Source: Mesotaenium endlicherianum (taxonomy: Eukaryota; Streptophyta; Zygnematophyceae; Zygnematales; Mesotaeniaceae). From it: a DNA stretch of 24,320 bases. The notes below the pieces were generated by a model. That model did not search any database. It saw nothing but the letters and a program-made list of their open reading frames with translations, and was not told the DNA's origin. A program made the translations under genes and the position numbers. Below are positions 1-7,554 of this stretch, piece by piece (positions within the stretch are counted from its first letter, which is position 1; every line of letters begins with the position of its first letter). The DNA lies in contig WELA01006993.1 in assembly GCA_009602735.1 (NCBI GenBank), positions 134,436 through 158,755 on the forward strand. Reading direction: 5' to 3'.

Positions 1-25
1 GGGGGGGGGGGGGGGCTCATACCAG

Positions 26-62
26 TCGCCGTCGCCGTCCCCATCAAAGAAGCCGCGTGTCG
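26..62 (+). CDS. Candidate exon, Ser-Pro/Lys-rich (SPSPSPSKKPRV)
   Basis: Flanked by an AG acceptor (ends at 25) and a good donor GTGAGC starting at 63. It encodes a short Ser-Pro run with a basic tail. Similar SP-K/R stretches lie beside the Cys-rich domain of CPP proteins. Its length leaves one base of the next codon, which does not match the phase needed at 733, so another exon or another border is needed. Weak on its own. Confidence 0.25.
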
Positions 63-887
63 GTGAGCGGGCGTACGGCGCAGGCGGCGGAGGCGGTGGG
101 GTGGGCGGCGGTCCCTCGGGTGTCAAGGACCTGGCAGGCGCGGGGGCGGCGGGGCCTGGGCCGGGGGCTCGTGGCGCCAGGATGACACCTGGCCAGGTAT
201 GAGCTGCACGCACTCATCACATGCTCTGACCCGTGTATCTCCACTTCGCCCTCTGCCAGGATGCTGATGAAGATGGTGGTGATGATGGTGGTGATGATGA
301 TGATGATGATGACGCCTGGCTGACCGGAGCCGCAGTCATTTGCCCCTGCTGCTTTCTCTCTCTCTCCGAGCTCCCCCCCCCCCCCTCCTTCCCCCCCTCT
401 CTCTGCTGGCTGCGGGATGGAGAGTGGGTGGCAAGAGAAATATGCTTCTTTTTTCTTTTTTGAAAGGTAGGGGGACCTGCAGGAGCCCCAGCAGGGGCAG
501 TGGGGGCAGGGGGGGCAGGTTTGGGGGCCGGGCCGGGGGCAGCAAGAGTAGCTCCAGGGCTGAAGATCTCCACTCTCGCTCTGCTGGGCTGCCTGCCTGC
601 CTGGCTGGCTGGAGCCTGTATGCGGGCCTTCCCGTCCGAATCGAGTCCGAGAAGCTTCTGGGCCTCTCCCTCTCTCCCAGAGCGTGATGTGTGGCCACGA
701 GTGTTTTGCGCTGTGCCTGCGGCGGTGCGCAGGTTCACTACGGCAGGGGGGGCGCGCCCCCGCCAGGTGGTGCGCAAGGCCACCTGGTGTATGCTCAGCA
801 GCATGGCTATCCAGGGGGCGGGGGAGCTGGCATCATCAGGGGCGCCGCTCCCGCCAGGCTGGCCACCCAGTGAGACCCTCAACCCCG

Positions 888-920
<33 letters not shown>

Positions 921-3900
921 GTGCCTGTGTGCCCAACACTCTCTTGTGCACGCCCTCACTCGCTCGTCCTCGCTGCCTGCCTTTCTGCTTGCCTGCCCGT
1001 CTCCTTGCGTGCTTGCCTGCACGCGCGTGCGCGTGGGTGTGTGTGTGTGTGTGTGTAAGTGCATATATGCGCTTGGTGGATGTGTCTGCTGCAGAGCGCG
1101 TGCTCTCGGAGGCCTAAGGTTCACAGGCCTTGAAGGACCTCGGGGCCCAACACACACTCGCTCGTTCAGAGAAGGAGAGGTAGAGGAAGAACAAGAAGGA
1201 GTCGAACTAAAAGAAGAGATAGAGGAAGAGAAAGAGGAAGAGGCTGGGCAAGAAACTGCCCGGTTGTGTATGTGCAAACGCCCCTTTGAAATGTGGATTT
1301 GAGAGTCTGCGTAATTGTCGTGGTGGCTTTTGTTGCCCACGGGGGGGGGGGGGGCGCCAACAGGTCTCTGCTGGCGGGCGTGGTGGACGACGAAGGCGTG
1401 CGCGACCTCTGCAAGCTGCTCACCATCCTCACGTCGGAGCTCGCCCGCGACTTCGCCGGTATTGTCGCTCTCCCCTATCCTCCTCCTCCTCCTCTTCCCC
1501 CCGCTATTGCAGCTGCCGCTGCTACTACAGCTGCTACTGCTGCGGCAATTCCTCCCACTGCTGCTGCCGCCGCTGCTGCTTCTATCGCCGCTGCTGCCGG
1601 TGGAGTGTGCTCTCCATTGCACGCACGCACTCGGAAAAGGGCTGCAGTGCTCCCCTTCCTCGGCATGCCGTGCGCTTGGGGTGTAGCATGAGGATGCCGC
1701 AGCCTCATGGCACCCCTGCAAGGCACAGACAACGCCCCCCCCACCCCCACCCCCACCCCCATCCAGTCCACACTGCTGATGCTGGTGCACTCGCATTTGA
1801 GTGGACCACCCAAACCGCCCTCCCTCCCTCCCTGCCTCCCTCCCCCCCTCCCTTGGCACTGGCGTCCCCAGAGTTGTCATCTATGTGCTTTTTACCGCCA
1901 TCTCCGCCGCCGCGACGGTGATGGTTGATGTCGTCGTTGTCGTCGTCGTCGCTGTCGTTGCCATTGGCACGGTAGTGTTGTGGTGCGGTGCGTCGGCGGC
2001 ATGCGGGTTAGCAGCGCGGGCCGTGTGCTCTCTCGTGTGGGCAGTACCAATCTACGAAGAATTTGTCTCTGCGCTGGCACAGAAGCAGGACCTGTCTGTA
2101 TGCGCCTCGGACACTCACCCTGCCCTTTTCCTCCCCCTTTTCCCCGCCCATTCTTCTTTACCCCCTCCTCCCCCCCTCCGCCCCCCTGCCTCCCCTTACT
2201 GCCCTCACCCCTCTAAGTTCCCCCTCCTCTCCCCCCCTCTCAGACATCAGCACAGAAGCTGATGAAAGTGGTTGTGTCGAGTGGAGTGTACTTGAGCTCG
2301 TGAGGCGTTGTTGCTTCTGCTCCTTCTGTGTGGGTGCGGGCGTGGGGGTGGGGGGTATGCAGTACAACACGGGTACAGGCCTGCGCAGCCGCCCATGCCG
2401 GCTGCCACCATCTACGACAGGCAGCCGGCGCTGCCTGCGCCAGGTGGCAGTGGTGGCGGCGGCCTCCGCCAGGAGCACCACGGAGGTCTCGCTGCCGCCG
2501 GACAAGCGGATACGCTGACCACGTGCGAGACGCTCGATGCTGACGAGGACGTGGCGGCTGAAGTCAGTGTCGGGGGGGGACCACATGGCGGGGCTGCGGC
2601 CCCCCTCGCTTTCCCCTCTCCAGCGGAAGCACCACCTGGCACGAGGTCAGGCGCAGGCGGGGGTCCCGTTCCCACAGATCAGCCTGTCGCAGGTACATCC
2701 TCCACTACAGCCGGTCCCGGCCCTGAAACTGCCCCATGCCTTGTCAGCGTGCCATGTGGAGAGCCAGCAGGCTCTGAGAGTGTCGCCCAGGGGATTGACG
2801 AGGCCTCTGGTGCTGGGACAGGAGGAGGAGCAGCAGGCGGGGAGAGTGGCAGCCCGCCCCCTCGGGCCCTATGCGCAGTCTGCGGCAGAGGAGCGGGGCC
2901 AGCACGTGTGCACGCTGGAGAGGAGGGCCGGGCTGAGGAGGTGGAGGATGAGTGCCGGTGTCAGGGGGGAGTTGCCGAAAGTGCGACGGCCGATGGGACG
3001 TCGCCAGCTGCCAGCGGGGGCAACGCCGCGCACGCTGCACCGATGCCAACTGCGACAGCGATCACGACAGCGACGGCAACAGATTTAACATCAGCGACAG
3101 CAGCAGATATAACAACAGCAACAGCGGCGACGGGGGCAGCTCCGAGCGCGGCGCCGCTCTCGTCTCAGCTGGAATCGGCGCACGGCAGCGCTGCTGCTGG
3201 AGGTGGAGGTTGGGGCGAAGCCGTGGGCAGAGCTGGGCTCGGGGCTGGAGGCGGAGCCGGAGCGGGAGCCGGAGCCGGAGCCGGAGCCGGAGCCAGAGCC
3301 GGAGCCGGAGCTGGCGCCGAGGGCCTAGCACTCTCGAGGCCGGGACAGGCACCGCTAGCCGCAGCTGCAGCACCATCAGCAGCAGCATCGGCCGCTGCAG
3401 CAGCTGCAGCCGCCGACGGTCACAGGGACGAAGACGGTGGCAGGCGTGGGGAGCTGGAGGCTGGGCAGGGGCAGGGCCAGGGGTGCGCCACCAGCTGGCG
3501 TGCAGAGGAGGGGCCAGAAGGAACCGAAGCGGGAGCATCAGGAGCAGGAGCGGGAGCGCCAGGTGGAGGAGGAGGAGGAGGAGGAGGAGGAGGAGCAGAG
3601 GGTAGGAGCAGCAGCGACGACGACGGCGGAGGCGGCGGCGGAGGTGGCGGCGGCGGCGACAGGAGGGCCGTGTCCCCCGGCACTGCGGCGCTCATGTGCG
3701 ACGAGCAAGACACGCAGCTGCTGTTTGCGGCCCCGCCGTCGCCCTTGCCCGCCAGGGGGGCGGGGCCCGGGGGGTGGGGCGAGTTTGACCTGGGGAGCCC
3801 GCTGTACGGCGCGCGGCTGTATGCGGAGCAGGAGCGGCTCGTCATGGAGGAGTTTGGGCAGTGCCTGAAGAAAGTCATCCAGGTCGGGAAGAAGAGAGGT

Positions 3901-4060
3901 GGGTGCGACCCCCCTGCCCCCTGAGGGTCCCCTGCCCCCTGCCACTGCCTGCCTGATGGGGCTATTGCTCTCACTTGTGGTGGTGGTGCTGAGGGTAGTG
4001 GGTGTCACGGGGTGTGCTTGCCAGCTGGAGCTGCATCTGTCTGCACTTACCGCCCATATA

Positions 4061-4095
<35 letters not shown>

Positions 4096-4689
4096 ATGAG
4101 CAAAGGCAAGGATATAGAGAGGGAGGGAGGGTGTGAGTTTTTTCGAACGATATTTGCTCCATATTGTCCCCTTTGAAAAGCAGGCCACTGCTACCTCGAG
4201 GTTGTGGAGCACTTGTGAGTGAGGCTGAGTCGAGATCAGAAGGAACCATTCTGTTGGATGACGTCGTGTGCCAGCTGGCTCCTCGCATAGTGCACGCGCG
4301 CCGCAATTCTCCCGGAAGAGGACAGAGACCACTCATCCACACCGCCCGCTGGTTGCACAGAGCTAGTGCAACGCTTGTTGCCGCAATCCCCTCGCAACCG
4401 CGGTAGCGCTTGCACTTGCGCTCATAGCTCGCGCTCTCGTCGGGGTTGAAAGCTGGAGCCCTCCTCAGAGAATGGTGACGCGGTGGTGCACCACCCCCTG
4501 ATCCCCGTGTGTTCTTCCTTCTCGTCATTTTCTTCCTGGTGTGGCTGCGTTGTCCTGCGAGCAGCCGGGCACTATGCGCAAGAGCTGGAGCGTGCCCAAT
4601 ATGGCACCGTCAGCGCGTCCCTTTACGGCTCCAATGTGGTCCCCTCCAGGTCCGGCGGGGCCCACACGAGGGGCCACACTCCAGCCTGA
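26..4689 (+). CDS. CPP/TCX (TSO1-like) transcription factor, 3' part, multi-exon
   Basis: Probable 3' part of a gene for a CPP-family nuclear DNA-binding protein. Seen: the C-terminal block at 3660-3898 carries SPGTAALMCDEQDT, then YAEQERLVMEEFGQCLKKV, the arrangement I know from the C-termini of plant TSO1/TCX proteins. Upstream, candidate exons 733-869, 1364-1458, 2045-2097 and 2244-2267 have AG/GT borders and chain in compatible phases into the large exon 2389-3898, which joins in phase to a last exon 4565-4689 ending in TGA. A small candidate exon at 26-62 (SPSPSPSKKPRV) may belong, but its phase does not connect directly to 733. Known of the family: two Cys-rich CXC motifs bind DNA and regulate cell-cycle and developmental genes. 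Those motifs were not found here, so they should lie before the window. Inference: exact exon borders in this low-complexity DNA. Alternative: the protein ends at 3924 without the last splice. Confidence 0.6.
259..313. repeat. (GAT)n trinucleotide repeat
   Basis: Imperfect GAT/GGT repeats, ending in six consecutive GAT units. The ORF it creates (an Asp run) is not credible as a gene. Lies in the presumed intron between candidate exons at 62 and 733. Confidence 0.9.
733..869 (+). CDS. Candidate CPP exon, Gly/Pro-rich (VHYGRGG...RLATQ)
   Basis: Acceptor GTGCGCAG ends at 732 and donor GTGAGA starts at 870. The chosen frame gives a Gly/Pro-rich segment containing VYAQQHGYPGG and ends with CA, two bases of a Gln codon. 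The next candidate exon starts with G and completes it. Another frame is also open here, so the call rests on phase and on protein-like composition. Confidence 0.4.
887..931. repeat. (CCTG)n tetranucleotide repeat
   Basis: About eight near-perfect CCTG units, followed by GTGTG variants. A related, shorter CCTG/CTGG stretch lies at about 588-612. Both are in presumed introns. Confidence 0.9.
1037..1056. repeat. (GT)n microsatellite
   Basis: Alternating GT tract preceded by GCGCGTGCGCG, a potential Z-DNA-forming run. Confidence 0.9.
1341..1354. repeat. Poly-G tract
   Basis: Fourteen consecutive G just before the acceptor at 1361-1363 of the SLLAG exon. Such runs are prone to length errors in draft assemblies. 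Confidence 0.9.
1364..1458 (+). CDS. CPP exon candidate (SLLAGVVDDEGVRDLCKLL)
   Basis: Acceptor CCAACAG ends at 1363 and donor GTATTG starts at 1459. It encodes 31 residues with a helical, non-repetitive pattern (DDEGVRDLCKLLTILTSELA), clearly unlike the simple-sequence DNA around it. I believe plant CPP proteins have a comparable helix of the type LCxxLV...EAAK between the Cys-rich domains and the C-terminus, but this is from memory. It starts by completing the Gln codon of the previous exon and ends one base into a Val codon. Confidence 0.55.
1480..1580. repeat. CTC/CTG-rich trinucleotide region
   Basis: Pyrimidine-rich CTC repeats pass into GCTGCCGCTGCTACT-type repeats. The minus-strand reading as poly-Ala/Gly and the plus-strand Cys/Leu-rich readings are simple-sequence artefacts. 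Confidence 0.85.
2045..2097 (+). CDS. CPP exon candidate (PIYEEFVSALAQKQDLS)
   Basis: Acceptor GTGGGCAG ends at 2044; donor GTATGC starts at 2098. The first two bases complete the codon left open by the exon ending at 1458. The encoded 17 residues look like an amphipathic helix. An alternative donor six bases earlier (GTCTGT) cannot be excluded. Confidence 0.5.
2244..2267 (+). CDS. Candidate micro-exon (TSAQKLMK)
   Basis: A long pyrimidine tract and CTCTCAG acceptor end at 2243. Eight codons in phase with the preceding exon give TSAQKLMK before a weak donor (GTGGTT at 2268) or GTTGTG three bases later. Reading on gives a stop at about 2299, so a splice within this stretch is needed if the exon is real. 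Confidence 0.4.
2389..3898 (+). CDS. Large low-complexity exon ending in the CPP C-terminal motif
   Basis: An open frame runs through this whole stretch. It begins PPMPAATIYDRQPALPAPGG after an AG at 2388, passes through Ala/Thr, Gly-Ala and poly-Gly tracts, and ends with the family motif at about 3664-3898 (VSPGTAALMCDEQDT, then LYAEQERLVMEEFGQCLKKV). The donor AG|GTGGGT is at 3898/3899. The C-terminal 80 residues are well supported. The middle (about 2600-3650) is GC-rich simple sequence open in several frames, and splice-like sites occur there (donor CCAG|GTGGCA near 2440, acceptor GCGACAG before 3662), so some or most of it may be intron. If the final donor is not used, the frame stops at 3922-3924. 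Confidence 0.6.
3245..3315. repeat. GGAGCC hexanucleotide repeat
   Basis: Tandem GGAGCC units with GGAGCG and AGAGCC variants. They encode Gly-Ala dipeptides in the large CPP candidate exon frame. Confidence 0.85.
3562..3597. repeat. (GGA)n repeat
   Basis: Uninterrupted GGA units encoding poly-Gly in the large-exon frame or poly-Glu in another. A second GGC/GGA-rich run is at about 3624-3660. Confidence 0.85.
4064..4093. repeat. (TG)n microsatellite
   Basis: TATGTATG followed by about fourteen TG units. Lies in the presumed last intron of the CPP gene. Confidence 0.9.
4565..4689 (+). CDS. Probable last exon of the CPP gene
   Basis: The acceptor CTGCGAGCAG ends at 4564 after a pyrimidine-rich stretch. 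Its first two bases complete the codon left by the donor at 3899, which selects the frame GHYAQELERAQYGTVSASLY, the most protein-like of the three. It closes with TGA at 4687-4689. The alternative is that translation ends at 3924 and this is not coding. Confidence 0.45.
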
Positions 4690-6373
4690 CTCAGCCTGGC
4701 TCAGGTTGACTCAGCCTGAAAATGGCAGGCTGGTGAATACCTCGCTCCCCAGCCTGCCCCAGGCTTGCCCCCAGCAGGGCACTTGGAAGTTGGCAGTGTG
4801 TCCCATGTGGCGACCCCGTCTTGGCTGCTATGAGAGGCAGCTTGACGGGCGGTGGGCTCTGGTCTCCACCAGGTCATCTTAGTCGGCTGTAGCTTGTGGA
4901 AGACCTGTGACGTGTACGCTTCTGCAGGTCCAAGTGTTGCGATGTCAAACGTTCTGGGTTTGGTCACGAGATATTGAAGTGGAGTTTGCATGTGTATGCT
5001 AGGACATGGCCTAGTCATTAGAAAATGTTATAAGCTTGGGGAGGTTGGTAGGTACTGGAGGTTGGCAGCATGCTTTGTGTAGCATCGTCTTGATGCTCGC
5101 TATAGGGGTCGGAGTTCAATAGCATACCGAGGTTCATAGGCATTGACGTCGAAGTTAGCTCAAGAGTTAGCTCAAGAGTTAGCTCAAGAGTTAGCTCAAG
5201 AGTGGGGACCTTGCATGTAGGGTTAAAAGAGTTGACAAGAAATTTAATGCTTCATCATACTTTTCATTTTTGTGAAGTTGTGGCAAGATTCCATGGCCGA
5301 AAGCAAGAAGAAACATGTACGTCATAGCTTTGGACCTAGAAGTTATGTTCAATATGGCTCCACTGCTGATGCGATGCTTACGTCTTTCTACATGAAGCAA
5401 ACTCAAATTGAAGGGATGGTCCTTCCGACTCATATCTTACTCCTATAGCCGCCAATTCTAATGAGGCCTGCCATGACCTGTTACACAACCACTCCGCCTC
5501 ACAGCCTCAGGAGCTACACTCGTCAGTTTGGCCCAAAACGCAGTACTCAATCCACCAAATGGCTCAACGGAACTACTTGCGTCCTAAGCTGGCCCAGCAG
5601 CCGAGACTCTTTCCCTGGCTGTTCTGCCTCCTCAACCTGACCTACTCGCCTGGCTGTCCTGCTCACTTAGCCTGACAGCCTGGCCTGCCACCCTTACCTT
5701 CCATCTCCAAGTGCTGCATATTCAGGGCCGGAGGCCTGCAGCCCTAGCGTTAGTGCATATACTTGCAAATTATTTGTAGTAAAAATACTCTACACCTGGG
5801 CCAAGGAATTCAATAAAGCATGTTGTACTCCAACCGCTATCGTACACATATGTATCATGTTAGGGCTTTGAACTTTGCCATAAATTGTATACTTCCTCAA
5901 ACATGTGAGGACATTTATTTTGACTCAGCTTGCAGTTGTGTGGGTCCCTTTGTGCTCTCGTTGTGTAATTACCTACCTTCAAGTTGACCAAGTTCTAACC
6001 GATTCGCCATTTTGCACCTTGCAAGTGTGTATATATGGTATAATTCTTATAATGAAAATAAGACATCTTTTATGCACGTACATTATATAGTAAATTACAA
6101 TCTTTTCTTGCAGCTACATGCTAATGAGAGTTGCAATGTGGGACCACACATTCTGATTGATGCACCGTAATCTCATCAACATACGCATCATCTAGTAGCA
6201 ACACGTTACACGCTTCCCTTGTGAAACTCAATACAACAAGACCAAGTATGTTCATAAGCTAGGTCCATCTTAACACAACGCACAACGAATGTCCCACACT
6301 TGCACATCGCACACTAGTGTGCACAAATGTAGCCCTTTTCCCTGTTTTGAACTATATTAGGAATGCTTAAGGC
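4690..6373. other. Intergenic stretch without a convincing gene
   Basis: Base composition drops toward AT-rich from about 4890. Contents: a short degenerate CAGCCTGA/CTCAGCCTG repeat (4683-4735), a 12-bp tandem repeat (5153-5203) and a two-copy 35-bp degenerate repeat CCTGGCTGT... (5614-5683). Two overlapping short ORFs lie near 5191-5450: a minus-strand 80-codon frame, and a plus-strand frame of about 51 codons from the ATG at 5293 (MAESKKKHVRH...). Neither shows a family I recognise. AATAAA at 5811 is not clearly tied to a gene. Confidence 0.6.
5153..5203 (+). repeat. 12-bp tandem repeat, four copies (AGTTAGCTCAAG)
   Basis: Four perfect head-to-tail copies of AGTTAGCTCAAG starting at 5153, 5165, 5177 and 5189, then AGT. 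No mismatches, so the array is recent. Confidence 0.95.
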
Positions 6374-6637
6374 ATGCCTCCGCATTTGCAGATTGATGAA
6401 AATGGCGAGTTAGGTCATACTTCCAATGTAAATACCTTAGGTTGGGCCATACTAGGCCCTTTGCCAAGTCTACCTCTGTCTGAGGATGGAGATGCATTAG
6501 CTTTTATAAGCTTCAAGGCAATTGCTCACAAGTTTCATTTTCAATATGTTAGTGGATTGAAATTTCAAAATGAAGTCACTTGCTTCTCCGTTCAAGACAG
6601 TGTGTCATTATATCCACTACCATCAACAATATCTTGA
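6374..6637 (+). CDS. Small hypothetical ORF
   Basis: An 87-codon ATG-initiated frame containing IDENGELGHTSNVNTLGWA and a hydrophobic middle. A TTTGCAG acceptor-like sequence ends at 6393, so it could be an exon beginning at IDENGEL instead. Composition is less repetitive than typical chance ORFs, but I recognise no family. It may be a relic of a gene or transposon. Confidence 0.2.
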   Translation: MPPHLQIDENGELGHTSNVNTLGWAILGPLPSLPLSEDGDALAFISFKAIAHKFHFQYVSGLKFQNEVTCFSVQDSVSLYPLPSTIS

Positions 6638-6771
6638 GCAACTAGATCGATGAAGCAAGCATAAACAACCTTGATCTATCTTTGATAAATGAGAAACTTG
6701 TATAAGATCATCATTAGTCATATGTTTGAATATTGTTGGCACTAGCAGTGAAAAGGGAACAATTGGGTTAG

Positions 6772-7014
6772 GTGGATTTTATAAATGTACAAGCCGAGCA
6801 TTTTGTAAGGACGTCGTCTTTCTTGCAATCGCATGACGTTGCTCCACATGTAAAATGGTGGGGGCAAGATTCTCTCAAGGTATTCCTTTCAGACCCTCTG
6901 ACGATCTCTTGGGGCGAGCTACCAAAAGTCATCAAGACCTTTTTTCGGGCCAACATAGTCGTCCCCAGCTTTAATATAAGCAAAGCAAGCAACCACGGCT
7001 CGACGCAATACATG
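6772..7014 (+). pseudogene. Plus-strand ORF interrupted by the retrotransposon
   Basis: Open frame without an ATG at its start (first codon GTG), containing VQAEHFVRTSSFLQSHDVAP and KWWGQDSLKVFLSDPL. It runs up to the target duplication, where the 5' LTR cuts it. On the far side of the element the same frame would reach a TAG at 13709-13711, only four codons on, so little coding capacity was lost. No family recognised; it may be non-coding. Confidence 0.2.
7010..7014 (+). repeat. Target-site duplication, left copy (ACATG)
   Basis: ACATG directly precedes the 5' LTR and is repeated exactly at 13695-13699 after the 3' LTR. Five bp is the usual duplication of Ty3/gypsy elements in plants. The empty site would have read TACATGTA, a palindrome. 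Confidence 0.97.
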
Positions 7015-7326
7015 TGTAGTGATTTGAGTTATTATATATTAGTATGCATATATTTTAATGTTTTCAAATATATTTGGAGTAGTATTGTGTGGATTCAAGT
7101 GTGAATAGGTACTCTAGTAACTTGGTTCATGTCCTTTGAACCTTCCAAGGCATTTTCGAAGTTAGAGGAAAGACCTAGAAGAACTCCATGTGGCAAAAGT
7201 CAGATGTGCCATTTTTAGGTCAAAAGGACATGTGTACATTATTCTAGAAAGAGGTGGCAAGTTTTGGGATGTGTTGGGTGCCAACACATCAACATACACC
7301 TTCCTAGAAATTACTTATGTAGCAAG

Positions 7327-7335
7327 TATATAAAC
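7327..7335 (+). promoter_or_regulatory. TATA box of the 5' LTR
   Basis: TATATAAAC, 190 bp before the LTR end. The same sequence occurs at the matching position of the 3' LTR (13504-13512). Transcription would start some 25-35 bp downstream, which sets the U3/R border; that border is inferred, not seen. Confidence 0.7.
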
Positions 7336-7465
7336 AAGAGCTAGAACATAGAAAGACATTGGAGAATCACTCTTGTACTTGCCAAAATCCAGAAATATAT
7401 TAACTTTCAAGAAGCCATCTCTCTTTCAAGAAGCTACCACTTGTGTTCAAAGATCCTTGTCTTGA

Positions 7466-7504
7466 ATAGATAAAGTATTCTGTTTTACTAAGTACTTTAT
7501 CTAT
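7466..7504 (+). other. U5 hairpin (12-bp stem)
   Basis: ATAGATAAAGTA (7466-7477) pairs with TACTTTATCTAT (7493-7504) across a 15-nt loop, 13 nt before the LTR end. The 3' LTR copy (13642-13682) extends the stem to 13 bp because an A is replaced by G opposite C. It sits next to the primer-binding site in the genomic RNA. Confidence 0.75.
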
Positions 7505-7518
7505 CTGTTTCACTACAG

Positions 7519-7530
7519 TGGTATCGGAGC
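7519..7530 (+). other. Primer-binding site (initiator tRNA-Met type)
   Basis: TGGTATCGGAGC lies one base after the 5' LTR. It matches the common plant element PBS TGGTATCAGAGC, complementary to the 3' end of initiator tRNA-Met, except A to G at the eighth base. Used to prime minus-strand DNA synthesis. Confidence 0.9.
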
Positions 7531-7554
7531 TAGGCACTTTGGTAGCACAAGAAG

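Larger units (their letters stand above)
7015..7517 (+). repeat. 5' LTR (503 bp)
   Basis: Begins TGTAGTGA and ends TCACTACA, an 8-bp perfect terminal inverted repeat containing the canonical TG...CA. Aligned with the 3' LTR it shows six substitutions and no indel (about 98.8% identity). Contains a TATATAA box and a hairpin close to the 3' end. Drives transcription of the element. Confidence 0.98.

Noticed and set aside
217-951. 244-codon minus-strand ORF
   Set aside because: Poly-Ser, Gln-Ala-Gly and Pro-Ala runs reflect GAT, CCTG and G-rich repeats; it overlaps the plus-strand exon candidate at 733-869.
879-1880. 333-codon minus-strand ORF
   Set aside because: Composed of Gly, Ser, Arg and Gln-Ala-Gly-Arg repeats that are the reverse reading of CCTG, GT, poly-G and CTC microsatellites; no family motif.
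3420-4332. Minus-strand Pro/Ser-rich and His-Thr-rich ORFs
   Set aside because: Reverse shadows of the GGA/GGC repeats, the CPP C-terminal exon and the (TG)n tract.
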